Under the pieces are notes generated by a model. It was given only the letters and a program-made list of their open reading frames with translations. It had not been told where the DNA came from and made no database searches. A stretch of 64,000 nucleotides of DNA. It comes from Nemophila menziesii. Its lineage: Eukaryota > Streptophyta > Magnoliopsida > Boraginales > Hydrophyllaceae. Location: assembly GCA_029959085.1 (NCBI GenBank), contig JARWIR010000050.1, positions 4,960,001 through 5,024,000 on the forward strand, given 5' to 3'. Below are positions 34,701 to 49,857 of this stretch, in pieces. A program made the position numbers and the translations under genes. Positions within the stretch are counted from its first letter, which is position 1, and every line of letters starts with the position of its first letter.

Positions 34701-36314
34701 TATTGAAATGACATGACCAACGTTCTTTTTCCTGTAAATCAAATAACTCGATACTAATGGTATAGATAAATGATGAAGTCTTGACAGTAAAAAATAGATA
34801 AAATATTTAAAAATTAATGGATTGTAAATTATATAACGTTGCATGTTTAACATTTTTAATAAGTATTTGGAATCTCAATAATGTTAACTGAATAGATTTA
34901 GAAATAATAAAAAGTAAATGCTACCTTCAAAAGAAAATGATGTGAATCTCTAAAATATAACATAAGAAAATAAACTATATTTTTATTTATTGCTTAAATC
35001 TAGGCTTAATTTGTGTATTCTGCGCCGACAAAGCTACCTAAGTATTATTCGCAGTAATTATAGTCTAGTGTTATGCTTTAATAAGGGTTGTATAATTCAT
35101 CAACTTACATTTAGAGGCCATGAAAATTTTACCAATTCTATTTTATTGCATAATACATTGGGTTGTTGTAACAAAACAAAAATATGTTAAGCTAGATTTA
35201 GTATAATTATATTTAATCAATATATAAGTGAAAGGATGAGTTGAACATTCAATTAAGATTACATTGAAAGAAAACAAGTATTTCTGATTCCAAAAATCTA
35301 CATGGATTTGAACTTCTATATTTGTACTCTTTTTTTGCAAATTTTTTTATCATTTTTTGTTTTCTTTAATTATAATATAATTATTGGTCATAATAAAAAC
35401 ATACCTTGTGACAAATTACATAGACTCCAAAAGAGGGAATGTTCTTGAAAAGAAACATAATCTTGATAAACATGGGAGATCCGTCTAAAAGCATCTATCA
35501 TTATAATCTTCAAAAAAAATTTAAAGAAATTGTAAATTGTAAAAAAAAAACTGATTACACTTTTTATATGGTTTAGAAATAAGCTTGATTTGAAAGTTTT
35601 CTTCTTTACCTCTGGTCTTCTTTCTTCAATCGATATTTCGCTATGGAAAAGTTTTGCGGCGTGAAAGTTATGGAGTAAGCGAAGGTTTTTTTCTTTTCCA
35701 TTTTAACCTACACCCTGCTTAGCTGAAAAAGCCAAGCCCACTGACTAAGACCCGCACTTAGACCAACCTGAACACTATAAAAGCCCAAATTGACTTGAAC
35801 TTAAAATTAGGCCCCGATTATGTTTTTAGAAAAAAAATATGAATGGACACTATTCATTTTTAAAATTCATATATAACCTATCTATTGATTAATTTTTTAG
35901 AAAATTATTCAATCCCTAATATGACACTACTAGCTACTATTAAATAATATAGAAACATCTAATAATCACTATGGTAACATTGCATTTCCAAAATATGTAT
36001 CTGTATCATCTATCTTAGTGTTACAATAGATACATAACGAGTCAATATTGTGGTCACATGATATTTGTCTTATCTTTTTTGGCTATTTGTTGAGTGTAGC
36101 TAATCATAGAGTAAGTCGATGTCTCGGTTTAATTTTCTTGTCACACCATAATCTTATGCCATGTACAAAATTTATTTGCTGGCCGCAATAGATTGCAGGT
36201 ATATCATAGATTTGTTGGACACAATATTGTATAATATGTTTTACTTAAAGTATAAGTTGTTTTTAGTTTAAAATTTAAATAAAAAAATTGATCCATGTAA
36301 ATAGTGTATGGTTT
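31774..36314. repeat. Repeat unit 8
   Basis: This unit pairs with unit 9. Both carry GATGCTTCAATAC near the left end, GCGGGTATCTTACAGG and GATAAATAAAAAAC. The proline-rich stretch (33092-33297) is one base shorter than in neighbours. Confidence 0.95.
33329..34949 (-). pseudogene. HD-Zip IV pseudogene copy, unit 8
   Basis: Pieces: mini-exon 34925-34949, A 34069-34157, B 33845-33976, C 33651-33746, terminal block from 33620 to 33329. The exon C acceptor is TTGAAG where most units have TTGCAG, still an AG; unit 9 shares this. Exon A near its donor reads CGCCATAATACAG, with private changes. Confidence 0.8.
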
Positions 36315-39300
36315 AGATAAAGGTTCTCATATTTTTCTATGACCATCTTTCATCATCTTTCTCTTTTGAAAAAATTTAAGAAATAAATGTAAGTTCATAT
36401 TTAACTCAAATCTTAGTTTTGAGGAAATTCATTCATCTAATATTTGATGCTTCAATACTATTAAGAAACATACTCTATGTTTTTAACTTGCAAAAGTAAT
36501 TATCTAATTAATCTAATGACATGTATTTTTTTTATTATAATTAATAAATGTAATGTGAATATTTGACCATTCAATATATGATGTAAGTCTTACTCAAGTT
36601 TTGAAGGAGGAGATACCTTAAAAAGCATAAATTACTGGAAAATCAGCTATAATTTAGCAAATTTCAGCAATTTGATAATATGCGATCCAAATATTTAAAA
36701 CATCATTAATCCCTGTAAATTTCCTCTAATTCGTTAAACTTTGATAAGTTAATCCCTTCCATTCCAAATATTTAAATGTGTATATTATTCAATGTGGCCT
36801 ACTATAGTCCCTATGGTCTACACTGATGAGTTAGTGTCATATTTTTGGAATTCGCATCTATTTTTTATTTATTGTCATAAAATAATTAAAATACAATACA
36901 CATCCTTTGAAATATATCATCCATCCTTTGTTTTTGTACATAAAAGATATTTACAGGCTTCATCTATAACTAAAGAGAGAGTAGTCTAAAAATAAATTAT
37001 TTAACTCAAAAAAAAACCATATAACATTATTATTCACCTTATTTCACAAACACCCAATTTAACTAAAACACCTAGAACAAAAGTTATTAACAGTATCGCT
37101 TGTAAAGTTATTCTGAAATATTGTTAAAGACTTGTAGCCATTTGTGAAATCTTCTGCGACAATCATAATTTATATGACTTGAAATTTATTTCATGTTCTA
37201 TTTAATTGCATGTATCTCATTTTACATAAGATTTTTCAATTATATATTAACTTGAATACCTTTTTCTGACCAAATTTAAATAAATAAATTAATTACCTCT
37301 TATCCAGATTGGGTCCCTTAAGTACTCACGTGTCACAAAGCTCGCATAAAGTCCTATTGATGCACTTCAATCTGACACAAGAGCCATAAAATTCAGATCA
37401 TTCTAAAAACACGCTAATGATTTCACTTGTACAAGTTTTATTAATTTAACATTAAATTGAATTAGAAAATTTTGTAAGTGAAATATAAACACACCTTGTT
37501 ACAAAAATTCATTGAACTATACATTTCCAGTAAATTTTATATTCGTAATTGTCAACGTCATAAATAGTTAAAAAGTAGCTTAGTTTATAAACTTTAAAAG
37601 TGTATAACAAAAAAAATAAAATAAAACCCTTACCTGGAGCCTTTGGTGGTGTTGTTGATGTTGGTGGTACTGGTGATGATGGAGAAGGTGGAGCTGGTGG
37701 GGTGACCTTTCTAGGGTGCCCCTTGGCAGCTTTTTGGGTAAACCCTAGGTGGCGGTCTTGTGTGGTGTTGCTGGTGAAGCCCTATTAAAGGAAATATTCG
37801 AGAAGGTGGTCTTTTGTTGTGGTGTTGGAGCTGGTTTCGCCTGCAAAGGGAAAACTTTTGTAGGGCATTGATCATATGTTGTCTAAAAGCCAGGACACCT
37901 TGATATGCTCGATGGTGTTCTTGACGCCCAACTGTTATAAGGGACCCACTGTTTCCACCAACATGGTCCTCACGTCCGTCCGGAAGGATAGAAACCCTTT
38001 AGGGAAAAGAGAAACATAATCCGATTCTCCACCGCTAGCTAAATAGCGTACCCAAAAAAAAGATTATGCAATTAGATCTATGCGGGTATCTTACAGGATT
38101 AGCATGTTACTTTGTCATGTTTTTAAACGACTTTGAATATATTATCGAATTAATAAGATTCAACTACAAAAAAGAGATAAATAAAAAACTTACATTCACA
38201 TGGAACACTGACACGCGGTTTCTAGGATCGCTACCATTCACCACATAACAGATTTCTGTAACATTACTAGCACTCGAGAAATCGTCGGACTTCAATTAAT
38301 GTAAAAATAATTTCACGATAAGTCCCTATAAATTATAAATATAATTTTTATGAAACTATTGAGGGAAGTGAAAGTTGTGAGTAGTACCTTGTGGTGACGT
38401 GTATTATCATTGACAAAGTCAAAGATTCTTCGTGGTGGCAATGGAAGCCATAAAGAAGCTACAGCATTACGAACAGTCTTGGAAGGCATTTCCGGTTCAT
38501 TTAACTTCTTCTTGGTGACCTGCCATCACTATTTACCCAAAAAGAATAAAAATTAATATAGAGTTAATTAATTATGCTAAGTCAATTGTAATTATTTATT
38601 AAAAAATTTACCTGCATTATGGAGAAGACGAACCTGGTAAAGGGTATAAACCCAACGTTTTGCACCATAAGCAAGACCTGCACCCACTAGAGGCTTGTAC
38701 CTAACATGAACATTTTAATTATCCACCTCAGAATATTTTGAATATACTTTTTCTATAGACTGAATTTCAGAGTGTAATCAAAAAATTATAATTCAACTAA
38801 CATTCAACATAAAAATTTATAAGTAAACTAAATATATTTTCTTAATAATGATCACATCCAAATAGTTATTCAAACTTATCAACATACTTATTTAAACTTC
38901 ATTGTATTAGTTGAAATTATATCTAAATCTAAATTTATATTTTCATAGATGATCTTTTGTGCTTAATCTTGAGAAAAAATATTAGATAAATCGATTCACA
39001 TATTCTACAAACATTTAAGACAACAAAACTAAGGACATTTTGGTAAAAACATAAAAAAAACACTACTTAAATAATTAATATATATTAGCGTTTTGTTTAT
39101 TAGCACTTATGTGATGCAACTAATGGATTAACTTTATAGGCCATGAATGTAGAAAAAAACTAAAATGAATAAAATTGAGACATGGTGTTAATACCTTTTT
39201 TGCCGATCTTGTATCTCTTGTTATGCATTCACCTTTTCTATTTTATTGAAATGACATGACCAACGTTCTTTTTCCTGTAAATCAAATAACTCGATACTAA

Positions 39301-40860
39301 TGGTATAGATAAATGATGAAGTCTTAACAGTAAAAAATAGATAAAATATTTAAAAATTAATGGATTGTAAATTATATAACGTTGCATGTTTAACATTTTT
39401 AATAAGTATTTGGAATCTCAATAATGTTAATTGAATATATTTAGAAATAATAAAAAGTAAATGCTACCTTCAAAAGAAAATGATGTGAATCTCTAAAATA
39501 TAACATAAGAAAATAAACTATATTTTTATTTATTGCTTAAATCTAGGCTTAATTTGTGTATTCTGGCGCCGACAAAGCTACCTAAGTATTATTCGCAGTA
39601 ATTATAGTCTAGTGTTATGCTTTAATAAGGGTTGTATAATTCATCAACTTACATTTAGAGGCCATGAAAATTTTACCAATTCTATTTTATTGCATAAGAC
39701 ATTGGATTGTTGTAACAAAACAAAAATATGTTAAGCTAGATTTAGTATAATTATATTTAATCAATATATAAGTGAAAGGATGAGTTGAACATTCAATTAA
39801 GATTACATTGAAAGAAAACAAGTATTTCTGATTCCAAAAATCTATATGGATTTGAACTTCTATATTTGTACTCTTTTTCTGCAAATTTTTTTATCATTTT
39901 TTGTTTTCTTTAATTATTATATAATTATTGGTCATAATAAAAACATACCTTGTGACAAATTACATAGACTCCAAAAGAGGGAATGTTCTTGAAAAGAAAC
40001 ATAATCTTGATAAACATGGGAGATCCGTCTAAAAGCATCTATCATTATAATCTTCAAAAAAAATATAAAGAAATTGTAAATTGTAAAAAAAAAACTGATT
40101 ACACTTTTTATATGGTTTAGAAATAAGCTTGATTTGAATGTTTTCTTCTTTACCTCCGGTCTTCTTTCTTCAATCGATATTTCGCTATGGAAAAGTTTTG
40201 CGGCGTGAAAGTTATGGAGTAAGCGAAGGTTTTTTTCTTTTCCATTTTAACCTACACCCTGCTTAGCTGAAAAAGCCCAGCCCACTGACTAAGACCTGCA
40301 ATTAGACCAACCTGAACACTATAAAAGCCCAAATTGACTTGAACTTAAAATTAGGCCCCCGATTATGTTTTTAGAAAAAAAATATGAATGGACACTATTC
40401 ATTTTTAAAATTCATATATAACCTATCTATTGATTAATTTTTTAGAAAATTGTTCAATCCCTAATATGACACTACTAGCTACTATTAAATAATATAGAAA
40501 CATCTAATAATCACTATGGTAACATTGCATTTCCAAAATATGTATCTCTATCATCTATCTTAGTGTTACAATAGATACATAACGAGTCAATATTGTGGTC
40601 ACATGATATTTGTCTTATCTTTTTTGGCTATTTGTTGAGTGTAGCTAATCATAGAGTAAGTCTATGTCTCGGTTTAATTTTCTTGTCACACCATAATATT
40701 ATGCCATGTACAAAATTTATTTGCTTGCCGCAATAGATTGCAGGTATATCATAGATTTGTTGGACACAATATTGTATAATATGTTTTACTTAAAGTATAA
40801 GTTGTTTTTAGTTTAAAATTTAAATAAAAAAAATTGATCCATGTAAATAGTGTATGGTTT
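36315..40860. repeat. Repeat unit 9
   Basis: This unit is the partner of unit 8. Its left end has a few private changes (TTTTTATTTATTGTCATAAA near 36861). The proline-rich stretch is 37634-37840. Its right end has TTGCTTGCCGC where most units read TTGCTAGCCGC. Confidence 0.95.
37872..39492 (-). pseudogene. HD-Zip IV pseudogene copy, unit 9
   Basis: Pieces: mini-exon 39468-39492, A 38612-38700, B 38388-38519, C 38194-38289, terminal block from 38163 to 37872. All splice dinucleotides of A, B and C are retained. In exon A the Ala-Lys-Arg codons show the AACG variant (CAAAACG for CAAAGCG) shared with units 7, 8 and 10, changing Lys-Arg to Lys-Thr. Confidence 0.8.
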
Positions 40861-43800
40861 AGATAAAGGTTCTCATATTTTTCTATGACCATCTTTCATC
40901 ATCTTTCTCTTTTGAAAAAATTTAAGAAATAAATGTAAGTTCATATTTAACTCAAATCTTAGTTTTGAGGAAATTCATTCATCTAATATTTGATGCTTCA
41001 ATACTATTAAGAAACATACTCTATGTTTTTAACTTGCAAAAGTAATTATCTAATTAATCTAATGACATGTATTTTTTTTATTATAATTAATAAATGTAAT
41101 GTGAATATTTGACCATTCAATATATGATGTAAGTCTTACTCAAGTTTTGAAGGAGGAGATACCTTAAAAAGCATAAATTACTGGAAAATCAGCTATAATT
41201 TAGCAAATTTCAGCAATTTGATAATATGCGTTCCAAATATTTAAAACATCATTAATCCCTGTAAATTTCCTCTAATTCGTTAAACTTTGATAAGTTAATC
41301 CCTTCCATTCCAAATATTTAAATGTGTATATTATTCAATGTGGCCTACTATAGTCCCTATGGTCTACACTGATGAGTTAGTGTCATATTTTTGGAATTCG
41401 CATCCATTTTTTAATTATTGTCAAAAAATAATTAAAATACAATACACATCCTTTGAAATATATCATTCATCCTTTTTTTTTTGTACATAAAAGTTATTTA
41501 CAGGCTTCATCTATAACTAAAGACAAAGTAGTCTAAAAATAAATTATTTAACTCAAAAAAAACTATATAACATTATTATTCACCTTATTTCACAAACACC
41601 CAATTTACCTAAAACACCTAGAACAAAAGTTATTAACAGTATCGCTTGTAAAGTTATTCTGAAATATTGTTAAAGACTTGTAGCCATTTGTGAAATCTTC
41701 TGCGACAATCATAATTTATATGACCTGAAATTTATTTCATGTTCTATTTAATTGCATGTATCTCATTTTACATAAGATTTTTCAATTATATATTAACTTG
41801 AATACCTTTTTCTGACCAAATTTAAATGAATAAATTAATTACCTCTTATCCAGATTGGGTCCATTAAGTACTCACGTGTCACAAAGCTCGGATAAAGTCC
41901 TATTGATGCACTTCAATCTGACACAAGAGCCATAAAATTCAGATCATTCTAAAAACACGCTAATGATTTCACTTGTAAAAGTTTTATTAATTTAACATTA
42001 AATTGAATTAGAAAATTTTGTAAGTGAAATATAAACACACCTTGTTACAAAAATTCATTGAACTATACATTTCCAGTAAATTTTATATTCGTAATTGTCA
42101 ACGTCATAAATAGTTAAAAAGTAGCTTAGTTTATAAACTTTAAAAGTTTCTAATAAATAAAATAAAATAAAACCCTTACCTGGAGCCTTTGGTGGTGTTG
42201 TTGATGTTGGTGGTGCTGGTGATGATGGAGAAGGTGGAGCTGGTGGGGTGACCTTTCTAGGGTGCCCCTTGGCAGCTTTTTGGCTAAACCCGAGGTGGCG
42301 GTCTTGTGTGGTGTTGCTGGTGAAGCCCTGTTAAAGGAAATATTCGAGAAGGTGGTCTTTTGTTGTGGTGTTGGAGCTGGTTTCGCCTGCAAAGGGAAAA
42401 CTTTTGTAGGGCATTGATCATATGTTGTCTAAAAGCCAGGACACCTTGATATGCTCGATGGTGTTCTTGACGCCCAACTGTTATAAGGGACCCACTGTTT
42501 CCACCAACATGGTCGTCACGTCCGTCCTGAAGGAGAGAAACCCTTTAGGGAAAAGAGAAACATAATCCGATTCTCCACCGCTAGCTAAATAGCGTACCCA
42601 AAAAAAAGATTATGCAATTAGATCTATGCGGGTTTCTTACAGGATTAGCATGTTACTTTGTCATGTTTTTAAATGACTTTGAATATATTATCGAATTAAT
42701 AAGATTCAACTACAAAAAAGAGATAATTAAAAAACTTACATTCACATGGAACACTGACACACGGTTTCTAGGATCGCTACCATTCACCACATAACAGATT
42801 TCAGTAACATTACTAGCACTCGAGAAATCGTCGGACTGCAATTAATGTAAAAATAATTTCACGATAAGTCCCTATAAATTATAAGTATAATTTTTATGAA
42901 ACTATTGAGGGAAGTGAAAGTTGTGAGTAGTACCTTGTGGTGATGTGTATTATCATTGACAAAGTCAAAGATTCTTCGTGGTGGCAATGGAAGCCATAAA
43001 GAAGCTACAGTCTTGGAAGGCATTTCCGGTTCATTTAACTTCTTCTTGGTGACCTGCCATCACCATTTACCCAAAAAGAATAAAAATTAATATAGAGTTA
43101 ATTAATTATACTAAGTCAATTGTAATTGTTTATTAAAATTTTTACCCGCATTATGGAGAAGACGAACCTGGTAAAGGGTATAAACCCAACGTTTTGCACC
43201 ATAAGCAAGACCTGCACCCACTAGAGGCTTGTACCTAACATGAGCATTTTAATTATCCACCTCAGAATATTTTGAATATACTTTTTCTATAGACTGAATT
43301 TCAGAGTGTAATTAAAAAATTATAATTGAACTTAAATTCAACATAAAAATTTATAAGTAAACTAAATATATTTTCTTAATAATGATCACATCCAAATAGT
43401 TATTCAAACTTATCAACATACTTATTTAAACTTCTTTGTATTAGTTGAAATTATATCTAAATCTAAATTTATGTTTTCATAGATGATCTTTTGTGCTTAA
43501 TCTTGAGAAAAAATATTAGATAAATCGATTCACATATTCTACAAACATTTAAGACAACAAAACTAAGGACATTTTGGTAGAAACATAAAAGAAGCACTAC
43601 TTAAATAATTAATATATATTAGCATTTTGTTTATTAGCACTGATGTGATGAAACTAATGGATTAACTTTATAGGCCATGAATGTAGAAAAAAACTAAAAT
43701 GAATAAAATTGAGGCATGGTGTTAATACCTTTTTTGCCGATCTTGTATCTCTTGTTATGCATTCACCTTTTCTATCTTATTGAAATGACATGACGAACGT

Positions 43801-45395
43801 TCTTTTTCCTGTAAATCAAATAACTCGATACTAATTGTATAGATAAATGATGAAGTCTTAACACTAAAAAATAGATAAAATATTTACAAATTAATGGATT
43901 GTAAATTATATAACATTGCATGTTTAACATTTTTAATAAGTATTTGGAATCTCAATAATGTTAATTGAATAGATTTAGAAATAATAAAAAGTAAATGCTA
44001 CCTTCAAAAGAAAATGATATCAATCTCGAAAATATAACATAAGAAAATAAACTATATTTTTATTTATTGCTTAAATCTAGGCTTAATTTGTGTATTCTGG
44101 CGCCGACAAAGCTACCTAAGTATTATTCGCAATAATTATAGTCTAGTGTTATGCTTTAATAAGGGTTGTATAATTCATCAACTTACATTTAGAGGCCATG
44201 AAACTTTTACCAATTCTATTTTATTGCATAAGACATTGGGTTGTTGTAACAAAACAAAAATATATTAAGCTAGATTTAGTATTATTATATTTAATCAATA
44301 TATAAGTGAAAGGATGAGTTGAACATTCTATTAAAATTACATTGAAAGAAAACAAGTATTTCTGATTCCAAAAATCTATATGGATATGAACTTCTATATT
44401 TGTACTCTTTTTCTGCAGATTTTTTTTTATCATTTTTTGTTTTCTTTTATTATTATATAATTATTGGTCATAATAAAAACATACCTTGTGACAAATTACA
44501 TAGACTTCAAAAGAGGGAATGTTCTTGTAAAGAAACATAATCTTGATAAACATGAGAGATCCGTCTAAAAGTATCTATCATTATAATCTTCAAAAAAATA
44601 TAAAGAAATTGTAAATTATAAAAAAAAAACTGATTACACTTTTTATATGGTTTAGAAATAAGCTTGATTTGAAATTTTTCTTCTTTACCTCCGGTCTTCT
44701 TTCTTCAATCGATATTTCGCTATGGAAAAGTTTTGCTGCGTGAAAGTTATGGAGTAAGCGAAGGTTTTTTTCTTTTCCATTTTAACCTACACCCTGCTTA
44801 GCTGAAAAAGCCCAGTCCACTGACTAAGACCCGCACTTAGACCAACCTGAACACTATAAAAGCCCAAATTGACTTGAACTTAAAATTAGGCCCCCGATTA
44901 TGTTTTTAGAAAAAAAATATGAATGGACACTATTCATTTTTAAAATTCATATATAACCTATCTATTGATTAATTTTTTAGAAAATTGTTCAATCCCTAAT
45001 ATGACACTACTAGCTACTATTAAATAATATAGAAACATCTAATAATCACTATGGTAACATTGCATTTCCAAAATATGTATCTCTATCATCTATCTTAGTG
45101 TTACAATAGATACATAACGAGTCAATATTGTGATCACATGATATTTGTCTTATCTTTTTTGGCTATTTGTTGAGTGTAGCTAATCATAGAGTAAGTCTAT
45201 GTCTCGGTTTAATTTTCTTGCCACACCATAATATTATGCCATGTACAAAATTTATTTGCTAGCCGCAATAGATTGCATGTATATCATAGATTTGTTGGAC
45301 ACAATATTGTATAATATGTTTTACTTAAAGTATAAGTTGTTTTTAGTTTAAAATTTAAATAAAAAAAATTTATCCATGTAAATAGTGTATGGTTT
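40861..45395. repeat. Repeat unit 10
   Basis: The left end keeps the GATGCTTC marker of units 8 and 9, while the right part resembles other units. A private 12-bp in-frame deletion lies in HD-Zip exon B (about 43,011). The proline-rich stretch is 42180-42386. Confidence 0.95.
42418..44026 (-). pseudogene. HD-Zip IV pseudogene copy, unit 10, 12-bp in-frame deletion
   Basis: Pieces: mini-exon 44002-44026, A 43146-43234, B 42934-43053 (120 nt), C 42740-42835, terminal block from 42709 to 42418. Exon B lacks four codons around the TVRN residues ahead of ASLWLP. The mini-exon acceptor is TTTTCG instead of TTTTAG. Both are private to this unit as far as I can see. Confidence 0.8.
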
Positions 45396-48300
45396 AGATA
45401 AAAGTTCTCATATTTTTCTATGACCATCTTTCATCATCTTTCTCTTTTGAAAAAATTTATGAAATAAATGTAAGTTCATATTTAACTCAAATCTTAGTTT
45501 TGAGGAAATTCATTCATCTAATATTTGATGGTTCAATACTATTAAGAAACATACTCTATGTTTTTAACTTGCAAAAGTAATTATCTAATTAATCTAATGA
45601 CATGTATTTTGTTATTATAATTAATAAATGTATTGTGAATCTTTAACCATTCAATATATGATGTAAGTCTTACTCAAGTTTTGAAGAAGGAGATACCTTA
45701 AAAAGCATAAATTACTGGAAAATCAGCTATAATTTAGCAAATTTCAGCAATTTGATAATATGCATTCCAAATATTTAAAACATCATTAATCCCTGTAAAT
45801 TTCCTCTAATTCGTTAAACTTTGATAAGTTAATCCCTTCCATTCCAAATATTTAAATGTGTATATTATTCAATGTGGCCTACTATAGTCCCTATGGTCTA
45901 CACTGATGAGTTAGTGTCATATTTTTGGAATTCGCATCCAATTTTTAATTATTGTCAAAAAATAATTAAAATACAATACACATCCTTTGAAATATATCAT
46001 CCATCCTTTGTTTTTGTACATAAAAGTTATTTACAGGCTTCATCTATAACTAAAGACAAAATAGTCTAAAAAAAAATTATTTAACTCAAAAAAAACCATA
46101 TAACATTATTATTAACCTTATTTCACAAACACCCAATTTAACTAAACACCTAGAACAAAAGTTATTAACAGAGTATCGCTTGTAAAGTTATTCTGAAATA
46201 TTGTTAAAGACTTGTAGACATTTATGAAATCTTCTGCGACAATCATAATTTATATGACCTGAAATATATTTCATGTTCTATTTAATTGCATGTATCTCAT
46301 TTTACATAAGATTTTTCAAGTATATATTAACTTGAATACCTTTTTCTGACCAAATTTAAATAAATAAATTAATTACCTCTTATCCAGATTGGGTCCATTA
46401 AGTACTCACGTGTCACAAAGCTCGGATAAAGTCCTATTGATGCACTTCAATTTGACACAAGAGCCATAAAATTCAGATCATTCTAAAAACACGCTAATGA
46501 TTTCACTTGTACAAGTTTAATTAATTTAACATTAAATTGAATTAGAAAATTTTGTAACTGAAATATAAATACACCTTGTTACAAAAATTTATTGTACTAT
46601 ACATTTCCAGTAAATTTTATATTCGTAATTGTCAACGTCATAAATAGTTAAAAAGTAGCTTAGTTTATAAACTTTAAAAGTTTCTAATAAATAAAATAAA
46701 ATAAACCCTTACTTGGAGCCTTTGGTGGTGTTGTTGATATTGGTGGTGCTGGTGATGATGGAGAAGGTGGAGCTAATGGGGTAACCTTTCTAGGGTGCCC
46801 CTTGGCAGCTTTTTGGGTAAACCCTAGGTGGCGGTCTTGTGTAGGGTTGCTGGTGAAGCCCTGTTAAAGGAAATATTCGAGAAGGTGGTCTTTTGTTGTG
46901 GTGTTGGAGCTGGTTTCGCCTGCAAAGGGAAAACTTTTTTAGGGCATTGATCATATGTTGTCTAAAAGCCAGGACACCTTGATATGCTCGATGGTGTTCT
47001 TGACGCCCAACTGTTATAAGGGACCCACTGTTTCCACCAACATGGTCCTCACGTCCGTCCGGAAGGATAGAAACCCTTTAGGGAAAAGAGAAACATAATC
47101 CGATTCTCCACCGCTAGCTAAATAGCGTACCCAAAAAAAAGAGTATGCAATTAGATCTATGCGGGTTTCTTACATGATTAGCATGTTACTTTGTCATGTT
47201 TTTAAACGACTTTGAATATATTATCGAATTAATAAGATTCAACTACAAAAAAGAGATAATTAAAAAACGTACATTCACATGGAACACTGACACACGGTTT
47301 CTAGGATCGCTACCATTCACCACATAACAGATTTCTGTAACATTACTAGCACTCAAGAAATCGTCGGACTGCAATTAATGTAAAAATAATTTCACGATAA
47401 GTCCCTATAAATTATAAGTATAATTTTTATGAAACTATTGAGGGAAGTGAAAGTTGTGAGTAATACCTTGTGGTGACGTGTATTATCATTGACAAAGTCA
47501 AAGATTCTTCGTGGTGGCAATGGAAGCCATTAAGAAGCTACAACATTACGAACAGTCTTGGAAGGCATTTCCGGTTCATTTAACTTCTTCTTGGTGACCT
47601 GCCATCACTATTTACCCAAAAAGAATAAAAATTAATATAGAGTTAATTAATTATGCTAAGTCAATTGTAATTATTTATTAAAAAATTTACCCGGATTATG
47701 GAGAAGACGAACCTGGTAAAGGGTATAAACCCAACGCTTTGCACCATAAGCAAGACATGCACCCACTAGAGGCTTGTACCTAACATGAACATTTTAATTA
47801 TCCACCTCAGAATATTTTGAATATACTTTTTCTATAGACTGAATTTCAGAGTGTAATCAAAAAATTATAATTCAACTAAAATCAACATAAAAATTTATAA
47901 GTAAACTAAATATATTTTCTTAATAATGATCACATCCAAATAGTTATTCAAACTTATCAACATACTTATTTAAACTTCATTGTATTAGTTGAAATTATAT
48001 CTAAATCTAAATTTATATTTTCATATATGATCTTTTGTGCTTAATCTTGAGAAAAAATATTAGATAAATCGATTCACATATTCTACAAACATTTAAGACA
48101 ACAAAACTAAGGAAATTTTCGTAAAAACATAAAAGAAGCACTACTTAAATAATTAATATATATTAGCGTTTTGTTTATTAGCACTTATGTGATGCAACTA
48201 ATGGATTAACTTTATAGGCCATGAATGTAGAAAAAACTAAAATGAATAAAATTGAGGCATGGTGTTAATACCTTTTTTGCCGATCTTGTATCTCTTGTTA

Positions 48301-49857
48301 TGCATTCACCTTTTCTATTTTATTGAAATGACATGACCAACGTTCTTTTTCCTGTAAATCAAATAACTCGATACTAATTGTATAGATAAATGATGAAGTC
48401 TTAACAATAAAAAATAGATAAAATATTTACAAATTAATGGATTGTAAATTATATAACGTTGCATGTTAAACATTTTTAATAAGTATTTAGAATCTCAATA
48501 ATGTTAATTGAATAGATTTAGAAATAATAAAAAGTAAATGCTACCTTCAAAAGAAAATGATGTGAATCTCTAAAATATAACATAAGAAAATAAACTATAT
48601 TTTTATTTATTGCTTAAATCTAAGCTTAATTTGTGTATTCTGGCGCCGACAAAGCTACCTAAGTATTATTCGCAGTAATTATAGTCTAGTGTTATGCTTT
48701 AATAAGGGTTGTATAATTCATCAACTTACATTTAGAGGCCATGAAAATTTTACCAATTCTATTTTATTGCATAAGACGTTGGGTTGTTGTAACAAAACAA
48801 AAATATGTTAAGCTAGATTTAGTATAATTATATTTAATCAATATATAAGTGAAAGGATGAGTTGAACATTCAATTAAGATTACATTGAAAGAAAACAAGT
48901 ATTTCTGATTCCAAAAATCTATATGGATTTGAACTTCTATATTTGTACTCTTTTTCTGCAGAATTTTTTATCATTTTTTGTTTTCTTTAATTATTATATA
49001 ATTATTGGTCATAATAAAAACATACCTTGTGACAAATTACATAGACTCCAAAAGAGGGAATGTTCTTGTAAAGAAACATAATCTTGATAAACATGGGAGA
49101 TCCGTCTAAAAGCATCTATCATTATAATCTTCAAAAAAAATATAAAGAAATTGTAAATTGTAAAAAAAAAAAACTGATTACATTTTTTATATGGTTTAGA
49201 AATAAGCTTGATTTGAAAGTTTTCTTCTTTACCTCCGGTCTTCTTTCTTCAATCAATATTTCGCTATGGAAAAGTTTTGCGGCGTGAAAGTTATGGAGTA
49301 AGAAGGTTTTTTTCTTTTCCATTTTAACCTACACCCTGCTTAGCTGAAAAAGCCCAGCCCACTGGCTAAGACCCGCACTTAGACCAACCTGAACACTATA
49401 AAAGCCCAAATTGACTTGAATTTAAAATTAGGCCCTCGATTATGTTTTTAGAAAAAAAATATGAATGGACACTATTCATTTTTAAAATTCATAGAAACAT
49501 CTAATAATCACTATGGTAACATTGCATTTCCAAAATATGTATCTCTATCATCTATCTTAGTGTTACAATAGATACATAACGAGTCAATATTGTGGTCACA
49601 TGATATTTGTCTTATCTTTTTTGGCTATTTGTTGAGTGTAGCTAATCATAGAGTAAGTCTATGTCTCGGTTTAATTTTCTTGTCACACTCTAATATTATG
49701 CCATGTACAAAATTTATTTGCTAGCCGCAATAGATTGCATGTATATCATAGATTTGTTGGACACAATATTGTATAATATGTTTTACTTAAAGTATAAGTT
49801 GTTTTTAGTTTAAAATTTAAATAAAAAAAATTGATCCATGTAAATACTGTATGGTTT
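45396..49857. repeat. Repeat unit 11, shortest copy
   Basis: Its length of 4462 bp is explained mainly by a deletion of about 83 bp near 49,489. There, AAAATTCAT joins directly to AGAAACATCTAATAATC, removing the block that in other units holds CTATCTATTGATTAATT and TACTATTAAATAATAT. The proline-rich stretch (46713-46919) has CTTGG where other units read CCTGG at the donor. Confidence 0.95.
46951..48569 (-). pseudogene. HD-Zip IV pseudogene copy, unit 11
   Basis: Pieces: mini-exon 48545-48569, A 47691-47779, B 47467-47598, C 47273-47368, terminal block from 47242 to 46951. The exon C donor is GTACGT. In exon B the sequence reads TAAGAAGCTACAAC where other units read AAAGAAGCTACAGC. The second terminal-block stop is absent (TAC). 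Confidence 0.8.
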
